Assembly: GCA_002411545.1 (NCBI GenBank)
Contig: DHTG01000084.1
Span: 1-9,445, forward strand
DNA: 9,445 bases
DNA from: Bacteroidales bacterium UBA5266
GTDB lineage: Bacteria > Bacteroidota > Bacteroidia > Bacteroidales > WCHB1-69
Direction of reading: 5' to 3'
Shown here: positions 1 through 7,219 of the stretch, piece by piece
Position numbering within the stretch: position 1 is the first letter of the stretch
How the letters are laid out: each line of letters starts with the position of its first letter
Position numbers and translations under genes: made by a program
The notes under the pieces: generated by a model
Database searches by the model: none
The model's input: the letters and a program-made list of their open reading frames with translations, nothing else
What the model was told of the DNA's origin: nothing

Positions 1-774
1 ATAGAAAAAATGCATGGCTTCTGCGACACCCTTATCGTGCAAGATTTTACTGTTAAAGCATACAATGGCACTCTCTTAAACGGAAAAAATATCATCGGCA
101 GTTTTCGCCCCGAACTTACAAGTCGTATCCTATTGGGGGCTCATTGGGATTCGCGTCCTTATGCGGACCACGATCCCAATCCGGCCAATCGCCGTACCCC
201 TATCGACGGAGCTAATGATGGAGCCAGCGGGATAGGTGTGCTAATGGAAATTGCCCGTCAATTAAGCCTCAAAAACCCTGAAATTGGGGTCGATATCATT
301 TTCTTTGACGTAGAAGATTATGGCGCCCCTCAAGACGACGAAAATTCCTATCAGGGTGAATTCTGGTGTTTAGGCTCACAATATTGGGCTAAAAATCAAC
401 ACATCCAAAACTATAAAGCCCGCTTCGGCATACTCCTCGATATGGTAGGAGGTAAAAATGCCGTCTTCACGCGCGAAGGAACATCCAACTACTTCGCCCC
501 CGACATACTGAATAAAGTTTGGAATATCGCCATGAAATTAGGCTATACCGCCTATTTTAAAAACATAGAAACCCCTCCCATCACCGATGACCATCTTTAC
601 ATCAACCGTTTAACCAACATACCCATGATCGATATCATCGAATACGATGCAAACTCATCCACCGGCTTTAATCGCCATTGGCATACCTTAGAAGACAACC
701 TGACAAATATTGATAAAAATACCTTGAAAGCGGTAGGTACCGTTACGCTAAGTACGGTTTATAACGAAAAATAA
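1..774 (+). CDS. Glutaminyl-peptide cyclotransferase-like M28 family zinc enzyme (5' end missing)
   Basis: The reading frame is open at the left edge (codons before the first visible ATG at 10 are sense), so this is the C-terminal part of a longer gene; the N-terminus, probably with a signal peptide or lipobox, lies outside. Numbering from the ATG at 10, the M28/QC fold motifs are visible in order: AHWDSRPYAD (44-53), DGANDGASG (66-74, D70 a likely zinc ligand), FFDVEDYG (98-105), LLDMVGG (142-148, D144), TDDH (192-195) and HWHTLEDN (223-230, H225 a likely zinc ligand). By family knowledge, such enzymes cyclise N-terminal glutamine to pyroglutamate, and Bacteroidales homologues act in the periplasm, where many exported proteins start with Gln after signal-peptide removal. 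Where animal QC has two glutamates this protein has E102-D103. The TPR gene starts 2 nt after the stop, suggesting an operon. An M28 aminopeptidase is the alternative, but the HWHTLEDN and TDDH segments favour QC. Confidence 0.85.
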   Translation: MEKMHGFCDTLIVQDFTVKAYNGTLLNGKNIIGSFRPELTSRILLGAHWDSRPYADHDPNPANRRTPIDGANDGASGIGVLMEIARQLSLKNPEIGVDIIFFDVEDYGAPQDDENSYQGEFWCLGSQYWAKNQHIQNYKARFGILLDMVGGKNAVFTREGTSNYFAPDILNKVWNIAMKLGYTAYFKNIETPPITDDHLYINRLTNIPMIDIIEYDANSSTGFNRHWHTLEDNLTNIDKNTLKAVGTVTLSTVYNEK

Positions 775-776
775 AA

Positions 777-2612
777 ATGCGTACATTCAAGAAAATATAT
801 ATATTTTGCTTACTAATTAGCACTTTGCCTTTGATACAAGCTCAAAACAACAAAGAGCAACTGGCCATTCAATATTACCAAAACCAAGAATATGAAAAAG
901 CCATCGATTTGTTCAAAGATTTATACCTAAAACACCCCGACGCTTATTACTACAATTATTATTTTCAAACTTTATTGCATTTACAGGATTTTAAAGAAGC
1001 TGAACGATTGGTTAACAAACAAATCAAAATATATCCCTTGATTCAAAAATATAAAGTAGATTTGGGCTATGTGTTCAGCCTTGCCGGAGAGGATAAGAAA
1101 GCACAAAAAACGTATGAGCAATGCATCTATCAAAACAAGCATACATCTGCTTCCATCAAAGAATTATCCGAAGCTTTTCAAAGCTATAAACGCTACGATT
1201 ATGCCGTTCAAACTTTGTTAGAAGGACGCAAAATCAGTGAAATTCCTAGCGATTATGCACTCGAATTAGGACATTTATATGGCTTAATCGGAAAACACAA
1301 TCAAGCCATCGAAGAATACATGAATTTACTTACTGTTAATCCGGCTGCTTTAGGTGAAGTGGAAAGCATCTTAGTTACTTGGCTCATTGACGATCCCGAA
1401 CAACAAAAAAGAAACATTATCCATAAAGCTATTTTAACATACTTACAAAAAAATCCCGACCTGCAAGTATATTCATCCCTCATGTTATGGCTGGCATTGC
1501 AGGAAAAAGATTTCAGTACCGCTCTACGTCAAGCCAAAGCGATGGATAAACGCTACAAAGAAAACGGACAACTGGTATACGAAATTGCCGAAATTGCCGG
1601 CGAGAACTACGACTTTGCTACTGCTTTAGAAGCGTATGATTATATCCTTAACGTCAAAGGAGCAGAATCGCCATTTTATTCCTTGGCGCGCATCGCTTCT
1701 TTACATACGAACTATAAACAAATTAGCACAAAGTATCCCGTTGATGCAACTGCCGTTAAGAATTTAGACAATCGATTGACGAATTACTTCCAACAACAAA
1801 ACCTCTATATGCAAAATTTCAATCTTTTTCGAAAATGGATGCAATTGAAGGCTATCTACGCAAAGGATATACTTACAGCCAAACAATTGCTCGAAAAAGC
1901 CGTTTATCAAAGCAAACTACCTCCCAAAGACTTAGCATGTTTAAAAGTGGATTTGGGCGACATTCTTCGACTGAATGATGAGGTATGGGAAGCCGTACTC
2001 CTGTATGCTCAAGTGGAAAAAGACTTCCCCAACGACACAATAGGACAACTCGCTAAATTCAAAAACGCCAAACTATCCTTCTACCTCGGCGAATTCGATT
2101 GGGCAAAAGCTCAGTTAGATGTCTTAAGAGCGGCAACTTCTAAACTCATCGCCAACGATGCCATGTACTTATCTATGCTGATTTTCGATAACGAAAGCGA
2201 AGATAGCATCAACCTCGCTTTGATGTATTATGCAAGAGCTGATTTTATGATCGAAAACCATCGATTAGACGAAGCTAAACTCCTACTCGACAGCATACAT
2301 GAAATTTCCTTATACCATTCACTCACGGATGATATTTTATATAAACAGGCGGAAATCGCTCTCAAAAAAAACCATTACCATCAAGCGGATAGTTTACTTA
2401 ATCAATTAATTCAGAACTATCCTTACGACCTACTCGCCGATGATGCCCTTTATTTGAGAGCTACTCTCTACGATTTCTATATCAAAGACATATATACCGC
2501 CATGGATTTATACCAAGAATTTATCAGAAATTATCCCTCAAGCGTTTATGTAGTCGATGCCCGCAAACGCTTTCGCAGCCTACGAGGCGATGTGCTGCAA
2601 CAAGTGAATTAA
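777..2612 (+). CDS. Exported tetratricopeptide (TPR) repeat protein
   Basis: This is a 611-residue protein. The start has a basic stretch (MRTFKK), a hydrophobic core (residues 7-20) and a likely signal peptidase I site after QA at residue 22, so mature protein would begin with Gln in the periplasm. There is no lipobox cysteine in the usual place. TPR-like helical pairs run through much of the chain: one near 27-60 (YYQNQEYEKAIDLFKDLY), another near 100-120, and a C-terminal cluster around 525-605 whose repeats end in NYPYD or NYPSS, resembling the TPRs of BamD/YbgF-type envelope proteins. Such repeats bind proteins or peptides; no catalytic motif is seen. The ATG lies 2 nt downstream of the cyclotransferase stop, so translation is probably coupled. 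The partner and specific role are unknown. It could be a scaffold for an envelope complex, but that is inference. Confidence 0.8.
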   Translation: MRTFKKIYIFCLLISTLPLIQAQNNKEQLAIQYYQNQEYEKAIDLFKDLYLKHPDAYYYNYYFQTLLHLQDFKEAERLVNKQIKIYPLIQKYKVDLGYVFSLAGEDKKAQKTYEQCIYQNKHTSASIKELSEAFQSYKRYDYAVQTLLEGRKISEIPSDYALELGHLYGLIGKHNQAIEEYMNLLTVNPAALGEVESILVTWLIDDPEQQKRNIIHKAILTYLQKNPDLQVYSSLMLWLALQEKDFSTALRQAKAMDKRYKENGQLVYEIAEIAGENYDFATALEAYDYILNVKGAESPFYSLARIASLHTNYKQISTKYPVDATAVKNLDNRLTNYFQQQNLYMQNFNLFRKWMQLKAIYAKDILTAKQLLEKAVYQSKLPPKDLACLKVDLGDILRLNDEVWEAVLLYAQVEKDFPNDTIGQLAKFKNAKLSFYLGEFDWAKAQLDVLRAATSKLIANDAMYLSMLIFDNESEDSINLALMYYARADFMIENHRLDEAKLLLDSIHEISLYHSLTDDILYKQAEIALKKNHYHQADSLLNQLIQNYPYDLLADDALYLRATLYDFYIKDIYTAMDLYQEFIRNYPSSVYVVDARKRFRSLRGDVLQQVN

Positions 2613-2636
2613 GCGTTTACAGCTTAGATAGTTTTT
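2610..2636 (+). terminator. Weak hairpin plus T-run after the TPR gene
   Basis: A 5-bp stem (TAAGC at 2610-2614 pairing with GCTTA at 2622-2626, 7-nt loop) includes the TPR stop codon and is followed by a run of five T at 2632-2636. The position at the end of an operon, before a new promoter, fits a terminator, but the stem is short and AT-rich and the T-run is 5 nt away from it, so the call is tentative. Confidence 0.25.
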
Positions 2637-2669
2637 AAAGGAAAAAGGAAAACAATTCATAATTTTTAT

Positions 2670-2677
2670 TACCTTTG
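2670..2677 (+). promoter_or_regulatory. Bacteroidota -7 promoter box (TACCTTTG) for RNase HI
   Basis: TACCTTTG matches the TAnnTTTG -7 consensus of the Bacteroidota primary sigma factor exactly. It lies about 30 nt upstream of the RNase HI ATG at 2708, which would give a 5' leader of roughly 25 nt. No convincing -33 TTG is visible at the expected distance. The box probably drives RNase HI and the transporter gene behind it. Confidence 0.65.
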
Positions 2678-2707
2678 CAGTCCTTAAAAATTAAAAAAAG
2701 CTCATGC

Positions 2708-3331
2708 ATGGCGAAGAAGTATTATGTTGTATGGAATGGTAGAGAAACAGGCATTTACGATAATTGGGAGGCTTGTAAGCGCCAGGTGGAAGGTTTTACA
2801 TCGCCCTTATACAAAGCTTTTTTAAAATTAGAGGATGCCGAAGAAGCTTTTCGCAAAGGCAGTGAGGCGTATTTAAAACCCAAAGAACACCCCATGCAAA
2901 TGATATTCGATGCCTTATACGGCTCTCCTATCATTCCGAGCATTTCTGTCGACGGGGCATGCAACGGAAAAACAAAGCAAGCCGAATATCAAGGAGTAGA
3001 CACCAAATCCAAACAGAGGATTTTTCACAAGGGTCCATTCCCGGAAGGAACAAATAATATCATGGAGTTTTTAGCCCTGGTGCATGCCTTATCCTATTGC
3101 AAACGTCATCACTTGGATGTCCCTATTTATTCCGACAGTGTTACAGCTATCAAGTGGGTGAAAACAAAAAAAGCACGAAGCAAAATGTCGTTAAACCCGC
3201 AAAATGCTCCCCTTTTTGCTTTGATAGAAAGAGCCGAAAAGTGGTTAAAAAACAATACCTATACCAATCAAATCTTAAAATGGGAAACACAAACTTGGGG
3301 AGAAATTCCAGCCGATTTCGGACGAAAATAA
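2708..3331 (+). CDS. rnhA: Ribonuclease HI with N-terminal viroplasmin (caulimovirus VI) domain
   Basis: This is a 207-residue cytoplasmic nuclease expected to cut the RNA strand of RNA-DNA hybrids, clearing R-loops and primers. Residues 2-45 (KKYYVVWNGRETGIYDNW onward) are the viroplasmin domain, which binds hybrids or double-stranded RNA in eukaryotic RNase H1. The RNase H fold begins near residue 80; all four catalytic acids are visible: D82 (SVDGAC), E120 (NIMEF), D143 (IYSDS) and D203 (IPADFGRK). A longer frame opens at TTG 2675, but that codon sits inside the -7 promoter box, so it should not be transcribed from that promoter. The added 11 residues are Lys/Ser-rich, and the domain homology starts directly after ATG 2708. 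The EamA transporter follows after 8 nt. Length and domain order are normal for the two-domain bacterial form. Confidence 0.93.
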   Translation: MAKKYYVVWNGRETGIYDNWEACKRQVEGFTSPLYKAFLKLEDAEEAFRKGSEAYLKPKEHPMQMIFDALYGSPIIPSISVDGACNGKTKQAEYQGVDTKSKQRIFHKGPFPEGTNNIMEFLALVHALSYCKRHHLDVPIYSDSVTAIKWVKTKKARSKMSLNPQNAPLFALIERAEKWLKNNTYTNQILKWETQTWGEIPADFGRK

Positions 3332-3339
3332 TATAATAT

Positions 3340-4281
3340 GTGAAAGAAGAAACAAATGTAGCCTGGGTGTATGTGTTGATATTTTTTGCCATGTTGTTTT
3401 GGGGAATGTCGTTCGTATTTAGCTCGATCGTACTTAGGTATTTGGACCCCTTTACCATATTGTTTATTCGTTTACTAATCTCGTCAACATTGATATGGTT
3501 AGTAGCAATATTATTTTTTAGAAAATATGCCATTCGAGTAGGCGATTTAAAAATGTTAGCCTTGCTGGCTTTCTTTGAACCTTTTCTATATTTTATAGGC
3601 GAGACCTTCGGTTTACAGCGGGTAAGTCCTACGATATCAGCTTTGATTATTTCGACCATACCGGTATTCACAGCCATCACCGTATTTTTTGTATATAAAG
3701 TGAGATTACAAAAGATAAATGTAGTTGGGATAGCACTTTCTTTTTTGGGAGTATTGTTTATGATAATAGGAAAGAACATGGAGCTTACCGTCAATACAGG
3801 AGGTTTACTGTTCTTATTTTTGGCGGTAGCCTCGGCCGTATGTTACGGATTAGTGCTAACAAAAGTATCGGCACATATACACGTAGTATGGATAACGGCC
3901 GTACAAAATACGTTTGCCCTACTTATGTTTTTACCCTTAATGTTAATTTTCGGCGAACCGATTCGGCAACACGTAACGCCTGTATATACGTTTATCCCCT
4001 CGGGGGTAGAGTTATGGGGTTCCTTAAGTATCCTAGCGGTATTTTGTTCCACCCTGGCCTTTTTATTTTATACCATCAGTGTGAAACATATTGGTGTTAC
4101 CCGTACAAGCATCTTTTCCAATCTAATCCCTGTCTTTACAGCCATTACTTCGTTTCTCTTATTGAACGAAAGCATGGGATTGAATAAGGTTTTAGGTATG
4201 CTTATCGTGATAGCCGGACTTGTGTTAACGCAATGGAAAAAGAAACAACAACCATCACTTTTTCTGAAGACACATAGGTAA
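3340..4281 (+). CDS. EamA/DMT-superfamily transporter, 10 membrane helices (GTG start)
   Basis: This 313-residue inner-membrane protein has about ten hydrophobic segments (near 8-30, 37-59, 71-90, 97-118, 127-144, 153-172, 182-204, 226-246, 257-275 and 283-299) in two EamA halves. The ancestral duplication is visible as TIPVFTAIT (106-114) matching LIPVFTAIT (262-270). The EPFLYFIGETFGL region (80-92) and LLLNESMG (273-280) are typical of DMT exporters. A stop codon (TAA 3334-3336) lies just upstream in frame, and the next ATG would cut off the first helix, so GTG at 3340 is the best start. The tail is Lys/Gln-rich and cytoplasmic. The gene is 8 nt behind RNase HI and probably shares its promoter, though no functional link is evident. 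By family, substrates are amino acids, nucleobases or other metabolites, mostly exported; the actual substrate cannot be told. Confidence 0.88.
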   Translation: MKEETNVAWVYVLIFFAMLFWGMSFVFSSIVLRYLDPFTILFIRLLISSTLIWLVAILFFRKYAIRVGDLKMLALLAFFEPFLYFIGETFGLQRVSPTISALIISTIPVFTAITVFFVYKVRLQKINVVGIALSFLGVLFMIIGKNMELTVNTGGLLFLFLAVASAVCYGLVLTKVSAHIHVVWITAVQNTFALLMFLPLMLIFGEPIRQHVTPVYTFIPSGVELWGSLSILAVFCSTLAFLFYTISVKHIGVTRTSIFSNLIPVFTAITSFLLLNESMGLNKVLGMLIVIAGLVLTQWKKKQQPSLFLKTHR

Positions 4282-4283
4282 CA

Positions 4284-4297
4284 ATGGTACATACCAT
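4284..4297. terminator. Small hairpin between convergent genes
   Basis: ATGGT (4284-4288) and ACCAT (4293-4297) form a perfect 5-bp stem with a 4-nt loop in the 56-bp gap between the convergent transporter and methyltransferase genes. A two-way terminator would be expected here. However, the stem is short and no T-run follows directly on either strand (an A-run at 4324-4330 would be a T-run for the minus strand, but upstream of the hairpin in that direction). It is a weak candidate only. Confidence 0.2.
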
Positions 4298-4337
4298 CCA
4301 TTTCAAAAGAGAGGTAGAAAAGTAAAAAAACGAATAT

Positions 4338-4964
4338 TTATAGCATAGGAACAAAACGAAAGATGCCGTGAGTAGAACTTTCGTATTCATTTTCTGACAC
4401 TCTTACGATGCGAGTCATGGTTTGTACACCTTCTCCTATGGGCATAACCAATCGTCCGCCAATTTTTAATTGAGAGCAAAGGTTTTGGGGAACTTCCAAA
4501 GCACCACAGGTGATGATGATGCTATCAAAAGGAGCAAATTCATTCCAACCTGCATGCCCGTCACCGTATTTGGTAGCTATGTTCACGCCCAATTGATCGA
4601 AAAGCCTTTTTGTTTCATCAAAAATAAGCTTTTGTCTTTCGATGGTATAGACATATGCCCCCAGCTTTTTCAAGATAAAAGCTTGATAGCCAGATCCTGT
4701 ACCGATTTCCAAAATACGATGATTTTTCTTAACTTCTAATAATTGCGTTTGTATGGCGACAGTATAAGGTTGTGAAATCGTTTGTTTACAAGCGATGGGC
4801 AAGGCCATGTCGGCATAAGCATGCTCATACAAGGAATCCGGAACAAAATAATGACGAGGCACCTCCTGCATAACATCGAGCAACCGTTCATCAGAAATTC
4901 CCTTCAGCCGTAAATCCTCGACCATCTGTTTGCGTAAGCCCTTGTCTCGAAAACTGTCTGTCAT
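4338..4964 (-). CDS. pcm: Protein-L-isoaspartate O-methyltransferase
   Basis: This 208-residue protein, the normal length for the family, should methylate isoaspartyl residues in aged proteins using S-adenosylmethionine, starting their repair to aspartate in the cytoplasm. The signature segments are all present: RHYFVP (37-42), the substrate-loop motif QTISQP (61-66), SAM-binding motif I ILEIGTGSGYQAFIL (84-98), an acidic residue at the end of strand 2 (E109), GDGHAGW (134-140), FDSIIITCGALEVP (146-159), the LKIGGRLVMPIG segment (166-177) and a C-terminal FVPML. The start ATG (4962-4964) is followed directly by the family's N-terminus. The gene is convergent with the EamA transporter and divergent from the Gfo/Idh/MocA gene, with which it shares a 73-bp promoter region. 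It appears monocistronic. Confidence 0.95.
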   Translation of the reverse strand: MTDSFRDKGLRKQMVEDLRLKGISDERLLDVMQEVPRHYFVPDSLYEHAYADMALPIACKQTISQPYTVAIQTQLLEVKKNHRILEIGTGSGYQAFILKKLGAYVYTIERQKLIFDETKRLFDQLGVNIATKYGDGHAGWNEFAPFDSIIITCGALEVPQNLCSQLKIGGRLVMPIGEGVQTMTRIVRVSENEYESSTHGIFRFVPML

Positions 4965-5002
4965 ATTTTTATGTGCTTATTAATTTTATGTTTAAAATAA
5001 TA

Positions 5003-5020
5003 TTACTTTTGCAAAAGTAA
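5003..5020. promoter_or_regulatory. Perfect 18-bp palindrome made of two abutting divergent -7 boxes
   Basis: TTACTTTTGCAAAAGTAA is its own reverse complement. Its left half contains TACTTTTG (5004-5011, plus strand) and its right half the same box on the minus strand (5019 to 5012); both match TAnnTTTG exactly. The plus box is 27 nt before the oxidoreductase ATG at 5038 and the minus box 48 nt before the methyltransferase ATG. The two boxes touch without overlap. A minus-strand TTTG (5038-5035) lies upstream of the minus box at a somewhat short 15-nt spacing; no clear -33 element is seen for the plus box. The palindrome could also be a dimeric regulator's operator. Confidence 0.6.
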
Positions 5021-5037
5021 AAAAAATTGTAAGACAA

Positions 5038-6027
5038 ATGATGAAGATTGGAGTATTTGGTGCCGGACATTTAGGAAGAATTCATATTAAATGTTTAAAG
5101 AATATTGAAAACGTTGAAATTGTAGGATTCTATGATCAAAACGAAGCCGTCAGGAAGGAAGTATCGAAAAACTTTGGAGTAACCGGCTTTGAGGATGCCA
5201 CTGCATTAATAGCGCAAAGTGATGCCATCGACATCGTAACTCCAACCCTAAGTCATCATGAAGTAGCCATGCAGGCGTTGAAAGCTAAAAAACATGTTTT
5301 TATTGAGAAACCCATTACGGCAACACTCCGAGAAGCTAAAGAAATACTGGACTATTCCCAACAACACGATCTAAAAGTTCAAATAGGTCATGTGGAACGT
5401 TTTAACGATGCTTTTTTGAGTGCTAAACCTTACCTTCATCAACCCATGTTTATTGAGTGTCATCGTTTAGCAGAATTTAATCCCCGAGGTACAGATGTAT
5501 CAGTTGTATTGGATTTAATGATACACGATATCGACATCGTGTTACATACGGTTGCCTCGCCTATCAAACATATCAGTGCCAGTGGCGTAGCTATTGTGAG
5601 CGATACTCCCGACATTGCCAACGCACGCCTCGAATTTGAAAACGGATGTACGGCTAATTTGACAGCTAGTCGTATTTCCATTAAAAACATGCGCCGAACA
5701 CGTATGTTTCAGAAAAACGCCTACATCACTATTGACTTTTTAGAAAAGAAAACCAATGTGATGCAAATTCGCGACCTTTTACCCGAAGACGAATATGCCT
5801 TGTTACCCTTAATTATTGATTTGGGAGAAAACAAAGGAAAAAAACGTATTTTGATTGAAACTCCCACGCCTCCTAAAGTGAATGCCATTGAAATGGAATT
5901 GTCTTTATTTATTCAAAGTGTAATCGAAAATAAGGCATGCGAAGTGTCTGTTTACGATGGTTACAATGCCTTGGATATAGCCTATCAAATTATGGACAAA
6001 TTCATCCCCACCAAACCTATTGTGTAA
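5038..6027 (+). CDS. Gfo/Idh/MocA-family NAD(P)-dependent oxidoreductase
   Basis: This 329-residue cytoplasmic dehydrogenase has an N-terminal Rossmann fold with the dinucleotide-binding loop GAGHLGRIH (8-16) after strand KIGVF, and an acidic residue (D33, in GFYDQN) at the end of strand 2. EKPIT (90-94) carries the conserved Glu-Lys-Pro of the family, and GHVERFN (117-123) and DLMIHDIDI (159-167) supply likely substrate-site residues including H163. Family members oxidise or reduce sugars, nucleotide sugars or inositols. The GHVERFN and DLMIHD motifs recall the UDP-GlcNAc 3-dehydrogenase-like branch, which would fit the nearby envelope genes, but no partner aminotransferase is present, so the substrate is left open. 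The gene starts with two adjacent ATG codons (5038 and 5041); either is possible. Its last 11 bp overlap the convergent glycosyltransferase gene. Confidence 0.88.
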   Translation: MMKIGVFGAGHLGRIHIKCLKNIENVEIVGFYDQNEAVRKEVSKNFGVTGFEDATALIAQSDAIDIVTPTLSHHEVAMQALKAKKHVFIEKPITATLREAKEILDYSQQHDLKVQIGHVERFNDAFLSAKPYLHQPMFIECHRLAEFNPRGTDVSVVLDLMIHDIDIVLHTVASPIKHISASGVAIVSDTPDIANARLEFENGCTANLTASRISIKNMRRTRMFQKNAYITIDFLEKKTNVMQIRDLLPEDEYALLPLIIDLGENKGKKRILIETPTPPKVNAIEMELSLFIQSVIENKACEVSVYDGYNALDIAYQIMDKFIPTKPIV

Positions 6028-7219
6028 GAATACACTCATAAAATTCCAACAAACATGCCGCTATCTTTTCGTTGTTGTGATGTAAAGAAATAAAATCAAC
6101 TGCATTTTTCCCTATTCTGTGCATATGTTCCGGATGGGTAAAGCAATGCTCCAGACAAGAGATAAATTCATCGGGAGTGTCGGCTATGAGAATGTTTTCC
6201 CGGTGTGTTGCGTCTATCCCCTCTTTGCCGACCGTAGTCGTTATGATGGGTTTACCTAACATCATCCCTTCGATAATTTTAATTCGAATGCCGCTTCCCG
6301 ATAGCAAAGGCACTATCAATATCCCATTCTCTTTCATAAACTCTTTAGCATCGGGTACTTCTCCGACGATATTGACATTCGGGTATCGTTTTTTCGGAAA
6401 ATCATAGGGAATGTTTCTTCCGGCAATATGAAAGAGCAAATCGGGATATTTAGCGTAGATTTTCATCCATACTTTATCTAAGAACCAACGCAATCCTTCC
6501 AGGTTAGGCAACCAATTCATAGATCCTATGCTAAACAGATGCACCGGAAATGATGTCAGGCGATGATAGGATATATCCTGTGGGTTAACTCCATAAGTCA
6601 AGGTCTCGATAGGAGTTCGTACACCTTGCGACCGAAAATAATCTTTATCTCGCTCGGATATCGTTGCAACGGCATCAACCTTTTGTATGGCATTGAGTTC
6701 ATATTTTTTGAGTTGTTTGGTGAGTATATGAATGTAGAACTTTTTCAGGCTTGCCATAGTGTTTTGGGCTATGCGTTTCCAGATTTTATGTTCTACATTA
6801 TGAGCTCTCAACACTATCTTAGCTTTTGAATATTGACGAATGACAGGAATATAAGGACATAAATACAAACTCTCGATTTGTACAATATCAAACTCCTTAT
6901 CAGACAATACGCTGATGAGTTTTTCTTTGAATGCTTCGGATATAAAACGCTCTATATGATACGATTTATTTCGTAAGAGGCAGCTCAGGGCTTGGATTTT
7001 TTTTAAGTTAGTGTCGATGTACACAAATTCTATATCTGTTTTTTGTTTGTACTCCAATGGAATCGTTTCGGGTTGGACAAAATACTTGTCAGTATTGACC
7101 GCTAAAATTTTCAATAAACAGCCTTTTTGCCATAGCATGTCGCTCATAGCATGCATGGCCATGGGACCTCCTTCGACAGGAGGATAAGGGGATTTGTTGC
7201 AAAGTTGTAGAACGTTCAT
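6017..7219 (-). CDS. Glycosyltransferase, GT4/GT-B type (group 1)
   Basis: This 400-residue protein has the two-domain GT-B layout. The N-terminal acceptor domain begins MNVLQLCNKSPYPPVEGGP, with the glycine loop at 17-19, and contains LRAHNVEHKIWKR (137-149) and VDAVATISERD (181-191). The C-terminal donor domain contains SIGSMNWLPNLEGLRWF (230-246), HIAGR (264-268) and the nucleotide-sugar segment VPLLSGSGIRIKIIEGMMLGKP (303-324). Of the EX7E pair only the second glutamate (E317) is present; the first position is S309, seen in a GT4 subgroup with the SGSGIRxKxxE form. There is no signal peptide or obvious membrane helix, so it should act at the cytoplasmic face, transferring a sugar to a glycolipid or polysaccharide. 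Its ATG overlaps the permease stop as ATGA, so it is translated with an LptF/LptG-type gene, pointing to lipopolysaccharide or another surface glycan. Donor and acceptor are unknown. Confidence 0.9.
   Translation of the reverse strand: MNVLQLCNKSPYPPVEGGPMAMHAMSDMLWQKGCLLKILAVNTDKYFVQPETIPLEYKQKTDIEFVYIDTNLKKIQALSCLLRNKSYHIERFISEAFKEKLISVLSDKEFDIVQIESLYLCPYIPVIRQYSKAKIVLRAHNVEHKIWKRIAQNTMASLKKFYIHILTKQLKKYELNAIQKVDAVATISERDKDYFRSQGVRTPIETLTYGVNPQDISYHRLTSFPVHLFSIGSMNWLPNLEGLRWFLDKVWMKIYAKYPDLLFHIAGRNIPYDFPKKRYPNVNIVGEVPDAKEFMKENGILIVPLLSGSGIRIKIIEGMMLGKPIITTTVGKEGIDATHRENILIADTPDEFISCLEHCFTHPEHMHRIGKNAVDFISLHHNNEKIAACLLEFYECILTQ

Noticed and set aside
3150..3794. A 214-codon open frame on the minus strand opposite the RNase HI 3' end and the transporter gene
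   Set aside because: It is antisense to two well-supported genes, its translation shows no family motif, and antisense frames of membrane-protein genes are often open by chance.
3840..4187. A 115-codon plus-strand frame inside the transporter gene
   Set aside because: It is a frame-shifted shadow of the EamA gene, whose own frame is intact with all ten helices, so no frameshift or second gene is needed.
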